Made by a program: the position numbers and the translations under genes. The notes under the pieces were generated by a model. That model did no database searches, was not told the DNA's origin, and was given only the letters and a program-made list of their open reading frames with translations. From Opitutaceae bacterium (lineage in GTDB: Bacteria > Verrucomicrobiota > Verrucomicrobiia > Opitutales > Opitutaceae): DNA of 64,000 bases. Location of the stretch: the NCBI GenBank assembly GCA_005792355.1, contig SXSC01000025.1, positions 1 to 64,000 of the forward strand. Direction: 5' to 3'. Shown here in pieces: positions 16,601-23,591 of this stretch (positions are counted from its first letter, which is position 1; each line of letters begins with the position of its first letter).

Positions 16601-17244
16601 CAAATCTGGGCTGCCTGCGAGCCGCGGTAGCCCTTGCGACTCGACTGCTCGCCCTCGCGGGTAAACAGAAGGCGTTTCCCCTCGGGAGAGATCGCGCCTT
16701 CGCGCCCGTAGTCATCAAACAGCATCCGCTCGGTTGCCGGGGTCCCGACCTGCACGGAGAAAAACCGCTGGTTGGATCGTGGATAGTAAGAGGAATCGCG
16801 GCCGGTGTTCACGAGCAACGCCGAGCCGTCCGGATACCAGCCCTCCAGGGTGTAGCCTTCGCTGTGCGCGGTGAGTTGTTCCGGCGCGCCGCCCGCGGCG
16901 GGCATCAGGAACACCTGGGGCCCGGCCTGCCGATCGCTGAGAAAGGCCAGCCGGCGTCCGTCCGGGGAAAAACTCGGCGCCGTATCCCGGCCCGGATGCT
17001 GGGTGAGCGGACGCGCGACGCCGCCGGTGCTGGGCACCGACCAGAGATCGCCGCGCCAGGAGAACGCCAGGGTCTTCCCGTCCGGGGAGAGCGCCGGATC
17101 CTGCGCCAGTTGGATGGGCGATCGGGCGCCGAGGGTTGCCGCGGTGAGCAACAGGCCGAGGGTGAGACCGGCGACCAGGCGAGCGGATCGCCGCAGCGCA
17201 GAGGTCGACGGGGAGGGGAGGGCGGAGGCGGAGGGAGGAAGCAT
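13699..17244 (-). CDS. tri: Tricorn protease homologue (S41 family), secreted
   Basis: 1181 residues. A signal sequence (RLVAGLTLGLLLTAATLGA, about 23-41) leads into repeated beta-propeller blades of the WD40-like PD40 type (SPDGKTLAFSWRGDL, SPDGRRLAFLSD, SPDGKRLAFLKG and more) through about residue 700. An Ala/Pro/Lys-rich linker follows, and another Pro-rich linker precedes the protease half: C1 helices, a PDZ domain (about 860-945, GLKVRDVIPDGPA) and the S41 core with VIDVRDNGGG and the serine motif NSFSNAE near residue 1060. Tricorn enzymes trim peptides produced by other proteases; the export signal suggests a periplasmic role. It is a single-gene unit, divergent from the prepilin gene. 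Confidence 0.92.
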   Translation of the reverse strand: MLPPSASALPSPSTSALRRSARLVAGLTLGLLLTAATLGARSPIQLAQDPALSPDGKTLAFSWRGDLWSVPSTGGVARPLTQHPGRDTAPSFSPDGRRLAFLSDRQAGPQVFLMPAAGGAPEQLTAHSEGYTLEGWYPDGSALLVNTGRDSSYYPRSNQRFFSVQVGTPATERMLFDDYGREGAISPEGKRLLFTREGEQSSRKGYRGSQAAQIWLHDATTGKFTQLIAEATSARAPRWRPDGKGFYFVSARSGSFNLWEYELAGGKATQLTKFDDDAVTTPCLSRDGQTIVFRHLFDLYRLQVGKNLPPVRLEIWNESDAKASPVERRILATATEVAFADDGLEVAFIAGGDLWVMDTLLREPRQVTSTPELERDPQFAPDGNSILFASDQGGQSDLWQATRERADEFWWRNDRFRLTRLTNDADVEHDLQWSPDGKRLAFLKGNGDLWTLEPGANSAQRILKSWSAPQFQWSPDGKWFVAAMEDADFNRDIWLLPSDGSGEPVNISKHPDNEFNPAWSPDGRVIAFTGRRVETEVDIHYVWLRADDEVRNKRDRTLDKALEKMTKTRKKDAGPPAKKRPSPPAAVKDDATPTPEVAATASEEKEAGTEARPPAARRAKKLPEVKIDFDRLHERVHRISIPNSTERELFWSPDSKKLAFTATVEGRRGTYTVDFPDDLKPKFLCAETGTQGRWIETGNQIVWLTSSGRPSAPADAMPVAPRGPPPATPPATPPGTPPAPSTPAGASTGGVPASVTDAGRVTNYTFRVPQQIDLAARHRAAFDLAWRTMRDSWYDERLGNRNWDEIRLKYLDAASTADLPTLSTVINLMLGELNGSHLGFSPRPSPTESPAGWSPVTAHLGLRWDPAHRGPGLKVRDVIPDGPADRKINGVAAGEIVLTIDGIAVEAATDLARVLNGLPDRDIHLRVRNSGGQERAVVLRPVRYSAVQSLLYPKWVRDNRAAVEAQSNGKLGYLHVRAMSEASFLQFEQDLYAAGVGKEGLVIDVRDNGGGSTADHLLTALTQPFHALTVPRGGSPGYPQDRKVYATWSKPIAVLCNQNSFSNAEIFSHAIKTLQRGQLIGVPTAGGVVSTGARTIMDLGTLRLPARGWYLKDTGEDMEMNGAVPQHIVWPQPGQNAPDQDVQLKKAVEVLGEEVAAVKKRPTPSLRKSTDRPEATKRANP

Positions 17245-17444
17245 GGAGGGGAGGAACTGATCCGGAAGGGATCAGTAGAGTGGAAATTCGGCCGGTGTGT
17301 CCATCTCCCCGTGACACTCGGAGCCGCCCTGACCGTGCCGGTGGCCGCGGGGATCGTTGGCGTAACAACACCCACGATACGGTAGTTGTTTCCGCGAAGG
17401 GAAAGCATTGCACCCGGCGCGACCGTGACTCCAGCCTTGGAGCA

Positions 17445-17954
17445 ATGCAGGGTCGTCAAGGGAGACTGGGGCCGGCCGCTCGACGAGGGTTCTCCCTCGT
17501 GGAGGTGATGGTCGTTGTGCTGATTATCAGTGTCCTCGCGACCCTTGCGGTGCCGGCGATCCAGCGGACGAGGATGAAGGCGAAGACCGCGGCGATCGTC
17601 GGCGATTTCCGGACGTTTGCCTCCGCGTTCGAAACCTACGCGCAGGAGACGGGCAAGTGGCCGGCGGAAGCCGCCGCGGGGTCGATTCCTTCCGGGATGG
17701 GCGGTCGCCTCAGCAGGACCGCCTGGCGGCGGAAAACGCCGATGGGGGGTTGCTACAATTGGGAATATGACCGGGTGCACTTTGGGGTGCGCTACAAAGC
17801 CGCCATCGCGATCAGTGCCACAGCCGCCGCGCCGCTGCCGCTGGATGTCGCTCAGCTGACCGACATCGATGAGCGGATCGACGACGGCAACTTGATGAGC
17901 GGGTCGTTTCGTTTGGGCACGGGTAACATTCCGCTTTTCATCATTCAGCCATGA
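17445..17954 (+). CDS. Prepilin-type N-terminal cleavage/methylation protein
   Basis: 169 residues. A short basic leader ending in RRG is followed by FSLVEVMVVVLIISVLATLAVPA, the type IV prepilin/type II pseudopilin signature with Glu at position +5, cleaved by prepilin peptidase before Phe. The remaining 130 residues form the soluble head, including WPAEAAAGSIP and GNIPLFIIQP. The ATG at 17445, with GGAG just upstream, fits the leader length. It overlaps the next gene by four bases (ATGA). It could be a minor pseudopilin of a secretion or adhesion system; no assembly ATPase is nearby. Confidence 0.85.
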   Translation: MQGRQGRLGPAARRGFSLVEVMVVVLIISVLATLAVPAIQRTRMKAKTAAIVGDFRTFASAFETYAQETGKWPAEAAAGSIPSGMGGRLSRTAWRRKTPMGGCYNWEYDRVHFGVRYKAAIAISATAAAPLPLDVAQLTDIDERIDDGNLMSGSFRLGTGNIPLFIIQP

Positions 17955-18721
17955 GCGAGTTGCCGGTCGCCTTTTCCGTCGTCCTGCACCATCTCTCGCC
18001 TGATGCGCGGCGGGCCGGAATCGAGCTGGCCGAGGTGCAGCTGACGGACGTCAGCCTCTGGCAATTGCGGGCGCTGTTGAATGCGCTGACCGAACTCGCG
18101 CCCAAGGTGGCGTATCCGGTGACGCCCGAAATGCGAATCACCAGCGAGGGGCGACAGTTCTTGGTGCAGGTGCGGGACGGGCGGGTGCGCTTCAGCAGTT
18201 GGTCGGTGCGCAGCGGTGGCGGCGATCTGACTCCCGCCCAGATCCTCGCCTTGATTGCGGGGACGGATGAGGCCGCGGCTGCGCCGGCGGGGGCCACGGC
18301 CGGGGCGGGCGACAAGCGGCGTCGGCGCCGGATCTGGCTGATCGCGTTCATCGCCGGGGGCGTGCTCGGCTCCAACGGCCTCACGGCTTGGATGCTGACG
18401 CGACCCGCCCCGGATTTGCTGCCAGTCCATCGTTTGCTGGAGCCGGACCCGGCGCAGCGATTGCTCGAACGCGCCGCCGGGGTGTACGAAACCGGCCAGA
18501 CGGATGGTGATCGCCGCCTGAATCTGCGTCGCGACGGTACCGTGCAGTGGTTCCTCCTCGGGGAGGGGAAGATGGTGGTGGAGGAGACCACGCTCTCCAC
18601 CGTGGCGGCCGAGGCCGGCGGCCAGCCGGCCCTGCTCGCCGGCAACCGCACGATGATCGAGGTCAGGAATGCGGCGACATTGGTGTATTTTGGCGACACC
18701 TACCGGCGCGTGCCGCCGTGA
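17951..18721 (+). CDS. Membrane-anchored hypothetical protein in the prepilin operon
   Basis: 256 residues: a soluble N-terminal domain (about 1-100), a basic KRRRRR stop, one membrane helix (about residues 117-138, IWLIAFIAGGVLGSNGLTAWML) and a C-terminal domain with GDRRLNLRRDGTVQWFL. No family recognised. The overlap with the prepilin gene suggests that the two proteins act together, perhaps in pilus or pseudopilus assembly. Confidence 0.7.
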   Translation: MSELPVAFSVVLHHLSPDARRAGIELAEVQLTDVSLWQLRALLNALTELAPKVAYPVTPEMRITSEGRQFLVQVRDGRVRFSSWSVRSGGGDLTPAQILALIAGTDEAAAAPAGATAGAGDKRRRRRIWLIAFIAGGVLGSNGLTAWMLTRPAPDLLPVHRLLEPDPAQRLLERAAGVYETGQTDGDRRLNLRRDGTVQWFLLGEGKMVVEETTLSTVAAEAGGQPALLAGNRTMIEVRNAATLVYFGDTYRRVPP

Positions 18722-18746
18722 GCGGCAAATTGCGCCGGCGGAAAAC

Positions 18747-18767
18747 GGCGTCTGCCAGACAGACGCC
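18747..18767. terminator. Hairpin downstream of the prepilin operon
   Basis: GGCGTCTG (18747-18754) pairs perfectly with CAGACGCC (18760-18767) around a 5-base loop, 25 bases after the operon stop. There is no following T-run, so it would be at best a weak or Rho-assisted terminator. Confidence 0.35.
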
Positions 18768-18883
18768 CTGCGCTCGGCGGGGTACCGGGAACCGCGTCCG
18801 TTCAAAACGCCGGTGGTGTTCGACGCTCGCATTTTATTTTGGGTTGCGGCCAACTCGGGCTGGCCGATGACGTCGGCCGCGGA

Positions 18884-20191
18884 ATGAAAAAAGTTCTCAT
18901 CGTCTCACCGCATTTCCCGCCGATCAACGCCCCCGACATGCAGCGTGTCCGGCTGGCGCTGCCGTCTCTGCGGGCGCACGGCTGGGAGCCGACGGTGCTG
19001 GCGATTGCCCCCGATTTCATCGAGGGCGGAGTGCGGGAGCCGTTGCTGGAGGCAACCTACCCGGCCGATGTGCGCGTGGTACGGGTCGGCGGGCTGCAGC
19101 CGCGGTACACCCGCTGGGCGGGCGTCGGGCAATTGTGGTGGCGTTGCGGCCGCGCCCTGCGGCGGGCGGGAGAACAGCTGCTGGGCACGGAACGCTTCGA
19201 CGCGGTGTTGTTCAGCACGACGCAATTCTCCGCCTTTGCGCTCGGCCCGCGCTGGCGGGGAAAATTTGGCGTACCCTACGTGCTCGATTACCAGGATCCC
19301 TGGGTGAGCGACTACTACCAGCGCACGAAGACGCGACCTCCGGGCGGCCCGCTGAAGTATGCGCTCAGCCAGTGGTCCGCGCGTCGGACCGAGCCCCGGG
19401 TTTTGCGGGGGGCGAGTGGCGTGATCGCGGTGTCCGATTCCTACGGCGGAATGCTGGCGCGCTTGTATCCGTGGTTCGACGCCGGGCGCGTTCGCGTGCT
19501 GCCGTTCGGGGCTTCGCCCGCTGATCTCGCCGTGGCGGATCGCCATCGGCCGGCGCAGCCGTTGATCGACTTCGACGATGGCAACCTTCACCACGTCTAC
19601 ACGGGGCGAGGCGGCCCCGACATGGTGGCTGCGCTCACGATCCTCTTTCGGGCGTTCCGGCGGTTCCGCGCCACGGCGCCCAACCTCGCGGCGCGGATGC
19701 GTTTTCATTTCATCGGCACCGGCTACGCGCCGCCGCCCCTGGGCGTCGACACGGTGCTGCCGGTGGCGCGGGTGGAAGGCGTGGCCGAGGCGGTGCACGA
19801 ACACCGTTACCGCGTGACGTATTTCGACGCGCTCCACTACCTGCGGCGCGCCCACGCCCTCGTCGCCGTGGGCTCGAACGATCCGGGGTATTCGGCGTCG
19901 AAGATCTTCCCCTGCCTCCTCGCCCGCCGGCCCCTGCTGGTGATTTTTCACGAGCAGAGCCTGGTGCTGAAAATGACTGAACACCTCGGCGCGGGCCGGT
20001 GTTTCAAGTTTGCCGCGCCGGAGGCGCTCGACGCGGTCGCGGCGCAGGTGCACGACCAGTGGTTTGCCGGTCGCGGCTACGAACAGGCGGGGACGCTCAA
20101 CGAGGCCGCGTTTGCGCCATTTTCCGCCGCGACCATGACGGCCGCGCTCGCGGGGGTGCTCGACGAGGCCGCGGCGTCGACGAAGCACTAA
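18884..20191 (+). CDS. GT4-like glycosyltransferase
   Basis: 435 residues. Starts with the nucleotide-sugar transferase pattern KKVLIVSPHFPPINAPDMQR, typical of the N-terminal domain of group 1 glycosyltransferases, and later shows the C-terminal donor-binding region around PGYSASKIFPCLLARRPLL. The ATG at 18884 puts the Rossmann strand at the N-terminus. It is the first gene of a tight four-gene run with the two ArnA halves and ArnD. In the Ara4N pathway, ArnC (GT2) normally attaches the sugar to undecaprenyl phosphate; a GT4 here may build the acceptor glycan or move the modified sugar, which is inference. Confidence 0.82.
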   Translation: MKKVLIVSPHFPPINAPDMQRVRLALPSLRAHGWEPTVLAIAPDFIEGGVREPLLEATYPADVRVVRVGGLQPRYTRWAGVGQLWWRCGRALRRAGEQLLGTERFDAVLFSTTQFSAFALGPRWRGKFGVPYVLDYQDPWVSDYYQRTKTRPPGGPLKYALSQWSARRTEPRVLRGASGVIAVSDSYGGMLARLYPWFDAGRVRVLPFGASPADLAVADRHRPAQPLIDFDDGNLHHVYTGRGGPDMVAALTILFRAFRRFRATAPNLAARMRFHFIGTGYAPPPLGVDTVLPVARVEGVAEAVHEHRYRVTYFDALHYLRRAHALVAVGSNDPGYSASKIFPCLLARRPLLVIFHEQSLVLKMTEHLGAGRCFKFAAPEALDAVAAQVHDQWFAGRGYEQAGTLNEAAFAPFSAATMTAALAGVLDEAAASTKH

Positions 20192-20194
20192 TTC

Positions 20195-21097
20195 ATGGCT
20201 CCACGCATCCTCTTCTTCGGCTACAGCGAGGTCGGCTACGACTGCCTCATGCTGCTCCTCGAACGCGGCGACAACGTGGTGGCCCTGATCACGCACGAGG
20301 ACAACCCCCACGAAAAGATCTGGTTCAAGACGCCCGCCGCCGCCGCGCGTGAGCGAGGGCTCCCGGTCTTCGCCCCGGAAAATGTCAACACCCCGGAATG
20401 GCGGGAGCGCATCGCGGCCCTGCGGCCCGACCTGATTCTTTCGGTCTATTATCGCCACCTGATCGGCACGAAGATTCTCGCGCTGCCCCGGCTGGGAGCC
20501 TGGAACATGCACGGCTCGCTGTTGCCCAAATACCGCGGCCGCGCCCCGATCAACTGGGCGGTGCTCCACGGCGAACCGCGGATCGGCATGACGCTCCATC
20601 GCATGGTCCGGAGCGCGGATGCCGGCGCGATCGTGGATCAGGATGGAGTGGAAATCGGGGCGCGCGACACGGCGGAGCAGGCGTTTCGCCAGGTGCTGCC
20701 TTGTGCGCGCCGCGTGCTCGCACGGCAAATTGACGCGCTTCTCGCGGGCACGGTGCGGGAGACGCCGCAGGACGATGCGCTTGCGACCACTTTTGGCGGT
20801 CGCCGGCCCGAGGACGGCCGCATCGTCTGGACCCAGACCTCGGCGGAGATCTTTAATTTGATCCGGGCGGTGACCGACCCGTATCCGGGCGCGTTCACCG
20901 ACCTCGGCGAGGCGCGCTTGATGGTGTGGTGGGCGGAGCCGGATTCGGCGGCCACGCATGGCCGAAGCGGTGCACCGGGCGAGCTATTGTCGGTTTCGCC
21001 GCTCGTCGTGGCGACGGGCGACGGCGCCCTCGAACTCACGCGCACCGCCTGGCGCGGCGGCGCGGTGCCGGAGTTGCGGATTGGTCAACTGGTCTGA
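20195..21097 (+). CDS. arnA: UDP-4-amino-4-deoxy-L-arabinose formyltransferase (ArnA N-terminal half)
   Basis: 300 residues homologous to the formyltransferase domain of ArnA, which N-formylates UDP-Ara4N using 10-formyl-tetrahydrofolate. Catalytic Asn104, His106 and Asp142 are visible in NMHGSLLPKYRGRAPIN and SADAGAIV. In E. coli this domain is fused to the decarboxylase; here it is a free-standing gene. The start lies three bases after the glycosyltransferase stop. Confidence 0.9.
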   Translation: MAPRILFFGYSEVGYDCLMLLLERGDNVVALITHEDNPHEKIWFKTPAAAARERGLPVFAPENVNTPEWRERIAALRPDLILSVYYRHLIGTKILALPRLGAWNMHGSLLPKYRGRAPINWAVLHGEPRIGMTLHRMVRSADAGAIVDQDGVEIGARDTAEQAFRQVLPCARRVLARQIDALLAGTVRETPQDDALATTFGGRRPEDGRIVWTQTSAEIFNLIRAVTDPYPGAFTDLGEARLMVWWAEPDSAATHGRSGAPGELLSVSPLVVATGDGALELTRTAWRGGAVPELRIGQLV

Positions 21098-21142
21098 GTT
21101 TTTGAGTTTCCAAAGTCTCCTTTCTCCCCGTCTGCTCCCGCC

Positions 21143-22180
21143 ATGCCTCTTCGTGTGCTCATCCTCGGTGCCAACGGTTTCATCGGCAGCTCGCTGACGC
21201 GCGCCATTTTGCTGCAAAAAGACTGGGAGGTTTTCGGCATGGACGTCGGCAGCCACAAACTCGAGGACAGCCTCGGCGATCCGCGCTTCAAGTTCGTCGA
21301 GGGCGACATCACCATTAACCGCGAGTGGATCGAGTACCACGTCAAGAAGTGCGACGTGATCATCCCGCTCGTCGCGATCGCCAACCCGATCCAGTACGTG
21401 AAGGATCCCCTGCGGGTCTTCGAACTCGATTTCGAGGCCAACCTCGGAATCGTCCGCTCGGCCGCGAAATACAAGAAGCGCATCATCTTTCCCTCGACTT
21501 CCGAGGTCTACGGCATGTGCCCCGATGCCAGGCTCGACGAGGCCACCAGCCCGCTCGTCTATGGACCGATCGATCGGCAGCGCTGGATTTACGCGTGCTC
21601 GAAGCAACTCCTCGATCGTGTGATCTACGCCTACGGCGTGCGGGACGGGGTCGATTACACGTTGTTCCGGCCGTTCAACTGGATCGGGCCGAAGCTCGAC
21701 GATGTGATGGAGCCGAAGGAAGGCAGCTCCCGGCTGTTCACGCAGTTCATCTCCAATGTGATCTTCAAGAAGCCGCTGCAACTGGTCGACGGCGGCAAGC
21801 AGAGCCGCTCGTTCACGTTTATTGACGACGGCGTCGACGCGCTCCTGCGCATCATTGAAAACAAGAACGGCTGCGCCTCGCGGCAGATTTTCAACCTCGG
21901 CAATCCGCGCAACGAGGTGAGTGTGGCCGATCTCGCGAAACTGATCATCGCCGCGTTCAGGGATTTTCCGGGTTATGCGGAGCATGCGGCGCGGGCGAAG
22001 ACCGTCGTGGTGCCGTCGGGCAAGTACTTCGGAAAATATTATCAGGACATCCAGAAACGCGTGCCGTCGATCGCCAACGCGAAACAGCGGCTGGGTTGGG
22101 CGCCAAAGGTGAACCTGAAAAAGGCGATCAAGCTCACGCTCGACTATCATCTCGCGCACCAGGATTACCGGTTGGAGTGA
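21143..22180 (+). CDS. arnA: UDP-glucuronate decarboxylase (ArnA C-terminal half)
   Basis: 345 residues of the extended short-chain dehydrogenase type. Rossmann motif GANGFIGSSL at residues 9-18, catalytic Ser in PSTSEVYG, and Tyr150-x-x-x-Lys154 in YACSKQ. The family oxidises and decarboxylates UDP-glucuronate to UDP-4-keto-pentose, the step before amination by ArnB. The sequence is closest in pattern to the ArnA decarboxylase domain (FRPFNWIGPKLD, SRLFTQFI). Coupled to the preceding formyltransferase gene, with only 45 bases between them. Confidence 0.9.
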   Translation: MPLRVLILGANGFIGSSLTRAILLQKDWEVFGMDVGSHKLEDSLGDPRFKFVEGDITINREWIEYHVKKCDVIIPLVAIANPIQYVKDPLRVFELDFEANLGIVRSAAKYKKRIIFPSTSEVYGMCPDARLDEATSPLVYGPIDRQRWIYACSKQLLDRVIYAYGVRDGVDYTLFRPFNWIGPKLDDVMEPKEGSSRLFTQFISNVIFKKPLQLVDGGKQSRSFTFIDDGVDALLRIIENKNGCASRQIFNLGNPRNEVSVADLAKLIIAAFRDFPGYAEHAARAKTVVVPSGKYFGKYYQDIQKRVPSIANAKQRLGWAPKVNLKKAIKLTLDYHLAHQDYRLE

Positions 22181-22182
22181 CC

Positions 22183-23100
22183 ATGCCCGTCCGTCTCGCC
22201 CTGAAAGTCGATGTCGACACCGACCGCGGCACGCGTGAGGGCGTGCCCAATCTCGTCGCCGACCTCCAGGAATTTCGGGCGGCGGCGTGTTTCCTTTTTT
22301 CGCTCGGCCCGGATCAGACCGGGCGGGCGATCACACGCGTGTTGCGCCCGGGTTTTTTCCAAAAAGTCAGCCGGACCAGCGTCGTGGAGATCTATGGCCT
22401 GCGCACGCTGCTCCACGGGACGTTGCTGCCGGCGCCGCACATCGGGCGGCGCAACGGGCACATCATGCGCGCGGTGCGCGAGGCCGGGTTCGAGGTGGGC
22501 ATCCACTGCTACAATCACTATCGGTGGCAGGACTTCCTGGCCACAATGTCGCCGACCGAGGTGGCCGCGGAATTTGAGGCGGCCCGCGCGGAGTTCCGGC
22601 GGATCTTCGGCGCCGACACCCATACCGCCGGCGCCGCCGGCTGGCAGAGCAATGCGCTCAGCCGCGCCGCTTACGACCAGGCCGGGTTGCTCTACGCGAG
22701 CGACACTCGCGGCTCGGTGCCGTTTTTCCCGCGCCTCGCCGGGCACGTTTTCCCCACGCTCGAAATCCCGAGCACGCTGCCCACGTTGGACGAGCTGATG
22801 GGCCGGCCGGAATTCCCGGACGACGCCATCGCGGATCATCTCATGTCGCTGCTGCGGGAGGATCGGACGAATGTCTTTACGCTCCACGCGGAAATCGAGG
22901 GGATGGGCCGTCGCGGGGTGTTCCGTGAACTTCTCACCGCGTGCAAACGGAAGCGCGTGCATTTCATCCGGCTCGATGAACTGGCCCGTGAGTTGCTCGC
23001 GAAGCGCGACACGATACCGGTGTGCGATCAGGTGATGACCGCGATCGACGGGCGCAGCGGCCTGGTGGCGACGCAGGCGGGTGGCGCCCCGACGAGTTGA
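22183..23100 (+). CDS. arnD: 4-deoxy-4-formamido-arabinose-phosphoundecaprenol deformylase ArnD
   Basis: 305 residues, polysaccharide-deacetylase (NodB) fold. Metal-binding region at the N-terminus (LKVDVDTDRGTREGVP), then GFEVGIHCYNHYRWQD with the His-x-x-x-His pattern, and the C-terminal FTLHAEIEGM typical of ArnD. ArnD removes the formyl group so that Ara4N can be transferred to lipid A. The ATG at 22183 is two bases after the previous stop. ArnB (aminotransferase), ArnC and ArnT are not in the window. Confidence 0.9.
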   Translation: MPVRLALKVDVDTDRGTREGVPNLVADLQEFRAAACFLFSLGPDQTGRAITRVLRPGFFQKVSRTSVVEIYGLRTLLHGTLLPAPHIGRRNGHIMRAVREAGFEVGIHCYNHYRWQDFLATMSPTEVAAEFEAARAEFRRIFGADTHTAGAAGWQSNALSRAAYDQAGLLYASDTRGSVPFFPRLAGHVFPTLEIPSTLPTLDELMGRPEFPDDAIADHLMSLLREDRTNVFTLHAEIEGMGRRGVFRELLTACKRKRVHFIRLDELARELLAKRDTIPVCDQVMTAIDGRSGLVATQAGGAPTS

Positions 23101-23591
23101 CGTCTTTCTGAATCTGCGGGAGGCCAAAACCAGGAACCAGGACCAATCCCATGGCAAAGGAATCGGTGGCAGGGGAATAAAACCACAAGCCGCCAATCAT
23201 TTTGGCAAAAAGATGGCGGGTAAGAGATGCCGGCGTCGCGCTTGGATTTTTTACCCCACATTTTTTTGCCTCCAGGCTGGTCGGCGGAGAGTGCGGATGC
23301 GCGACGTCGTCGGGCGGTTCTGCGTCGGGCTATTCCCTGAAGGCGGATGCCGTTTTTTTCTCAGTGATGGCGGCGGCGATCCAATAATCTTCCTGCCTTC
23401 ACTCCTCGATCGTCTTCCACTGCGGAGACGGGACGCCCCGCCGGGGTCGGAGAAAGCCTGAGCCCATTCTTGCCCCACGCTTGGCCCGGACCCGATGGGT
23501 TCGCTGCCGCCAGCCGACCGGAAAAGTATGCACTCGCCACTGATGGGGCGGCTTTGAAGTGTTGGGCCGTTTCCAGCCTCGTCCCACTCCC
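23101..23591. other. 491-bp gene-free region upstream of T1
   Basis: No credible coding sequence on either strand. It contains A/T-rich runs such as GCAAAAAGATGGCGGG (23206-23221) and the conserved TATGCACTCGCCA box (23527-23539) that precedes T1. The remainder looks like decayed intergenic repeats; part of it (CCATGGCAAAGGAATCGG, 23150-23167) reads like a copy of a longer dispersed sequence. Confidence 0.5.
23527..23539 (+). promoter_or_regulatory. TATGCACTCGCCA box upstream of T1
   Basis: 13-base element identical to those at 28992-29004 and 39601-39613, each 52-64 bases before the first codon of a TIR gene or fragment. Only the first gene of each transcription unit has it. Likely part of a promoter, operator or leader, or simply inherited flank of duplicated genes. 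Confidence 0.5.

Noticed and set aside
18905-20959. 684-codon minus-strand frame
   Set aside because: Shadow of the glycosyltransferase and ArnA formyltransferase genes.
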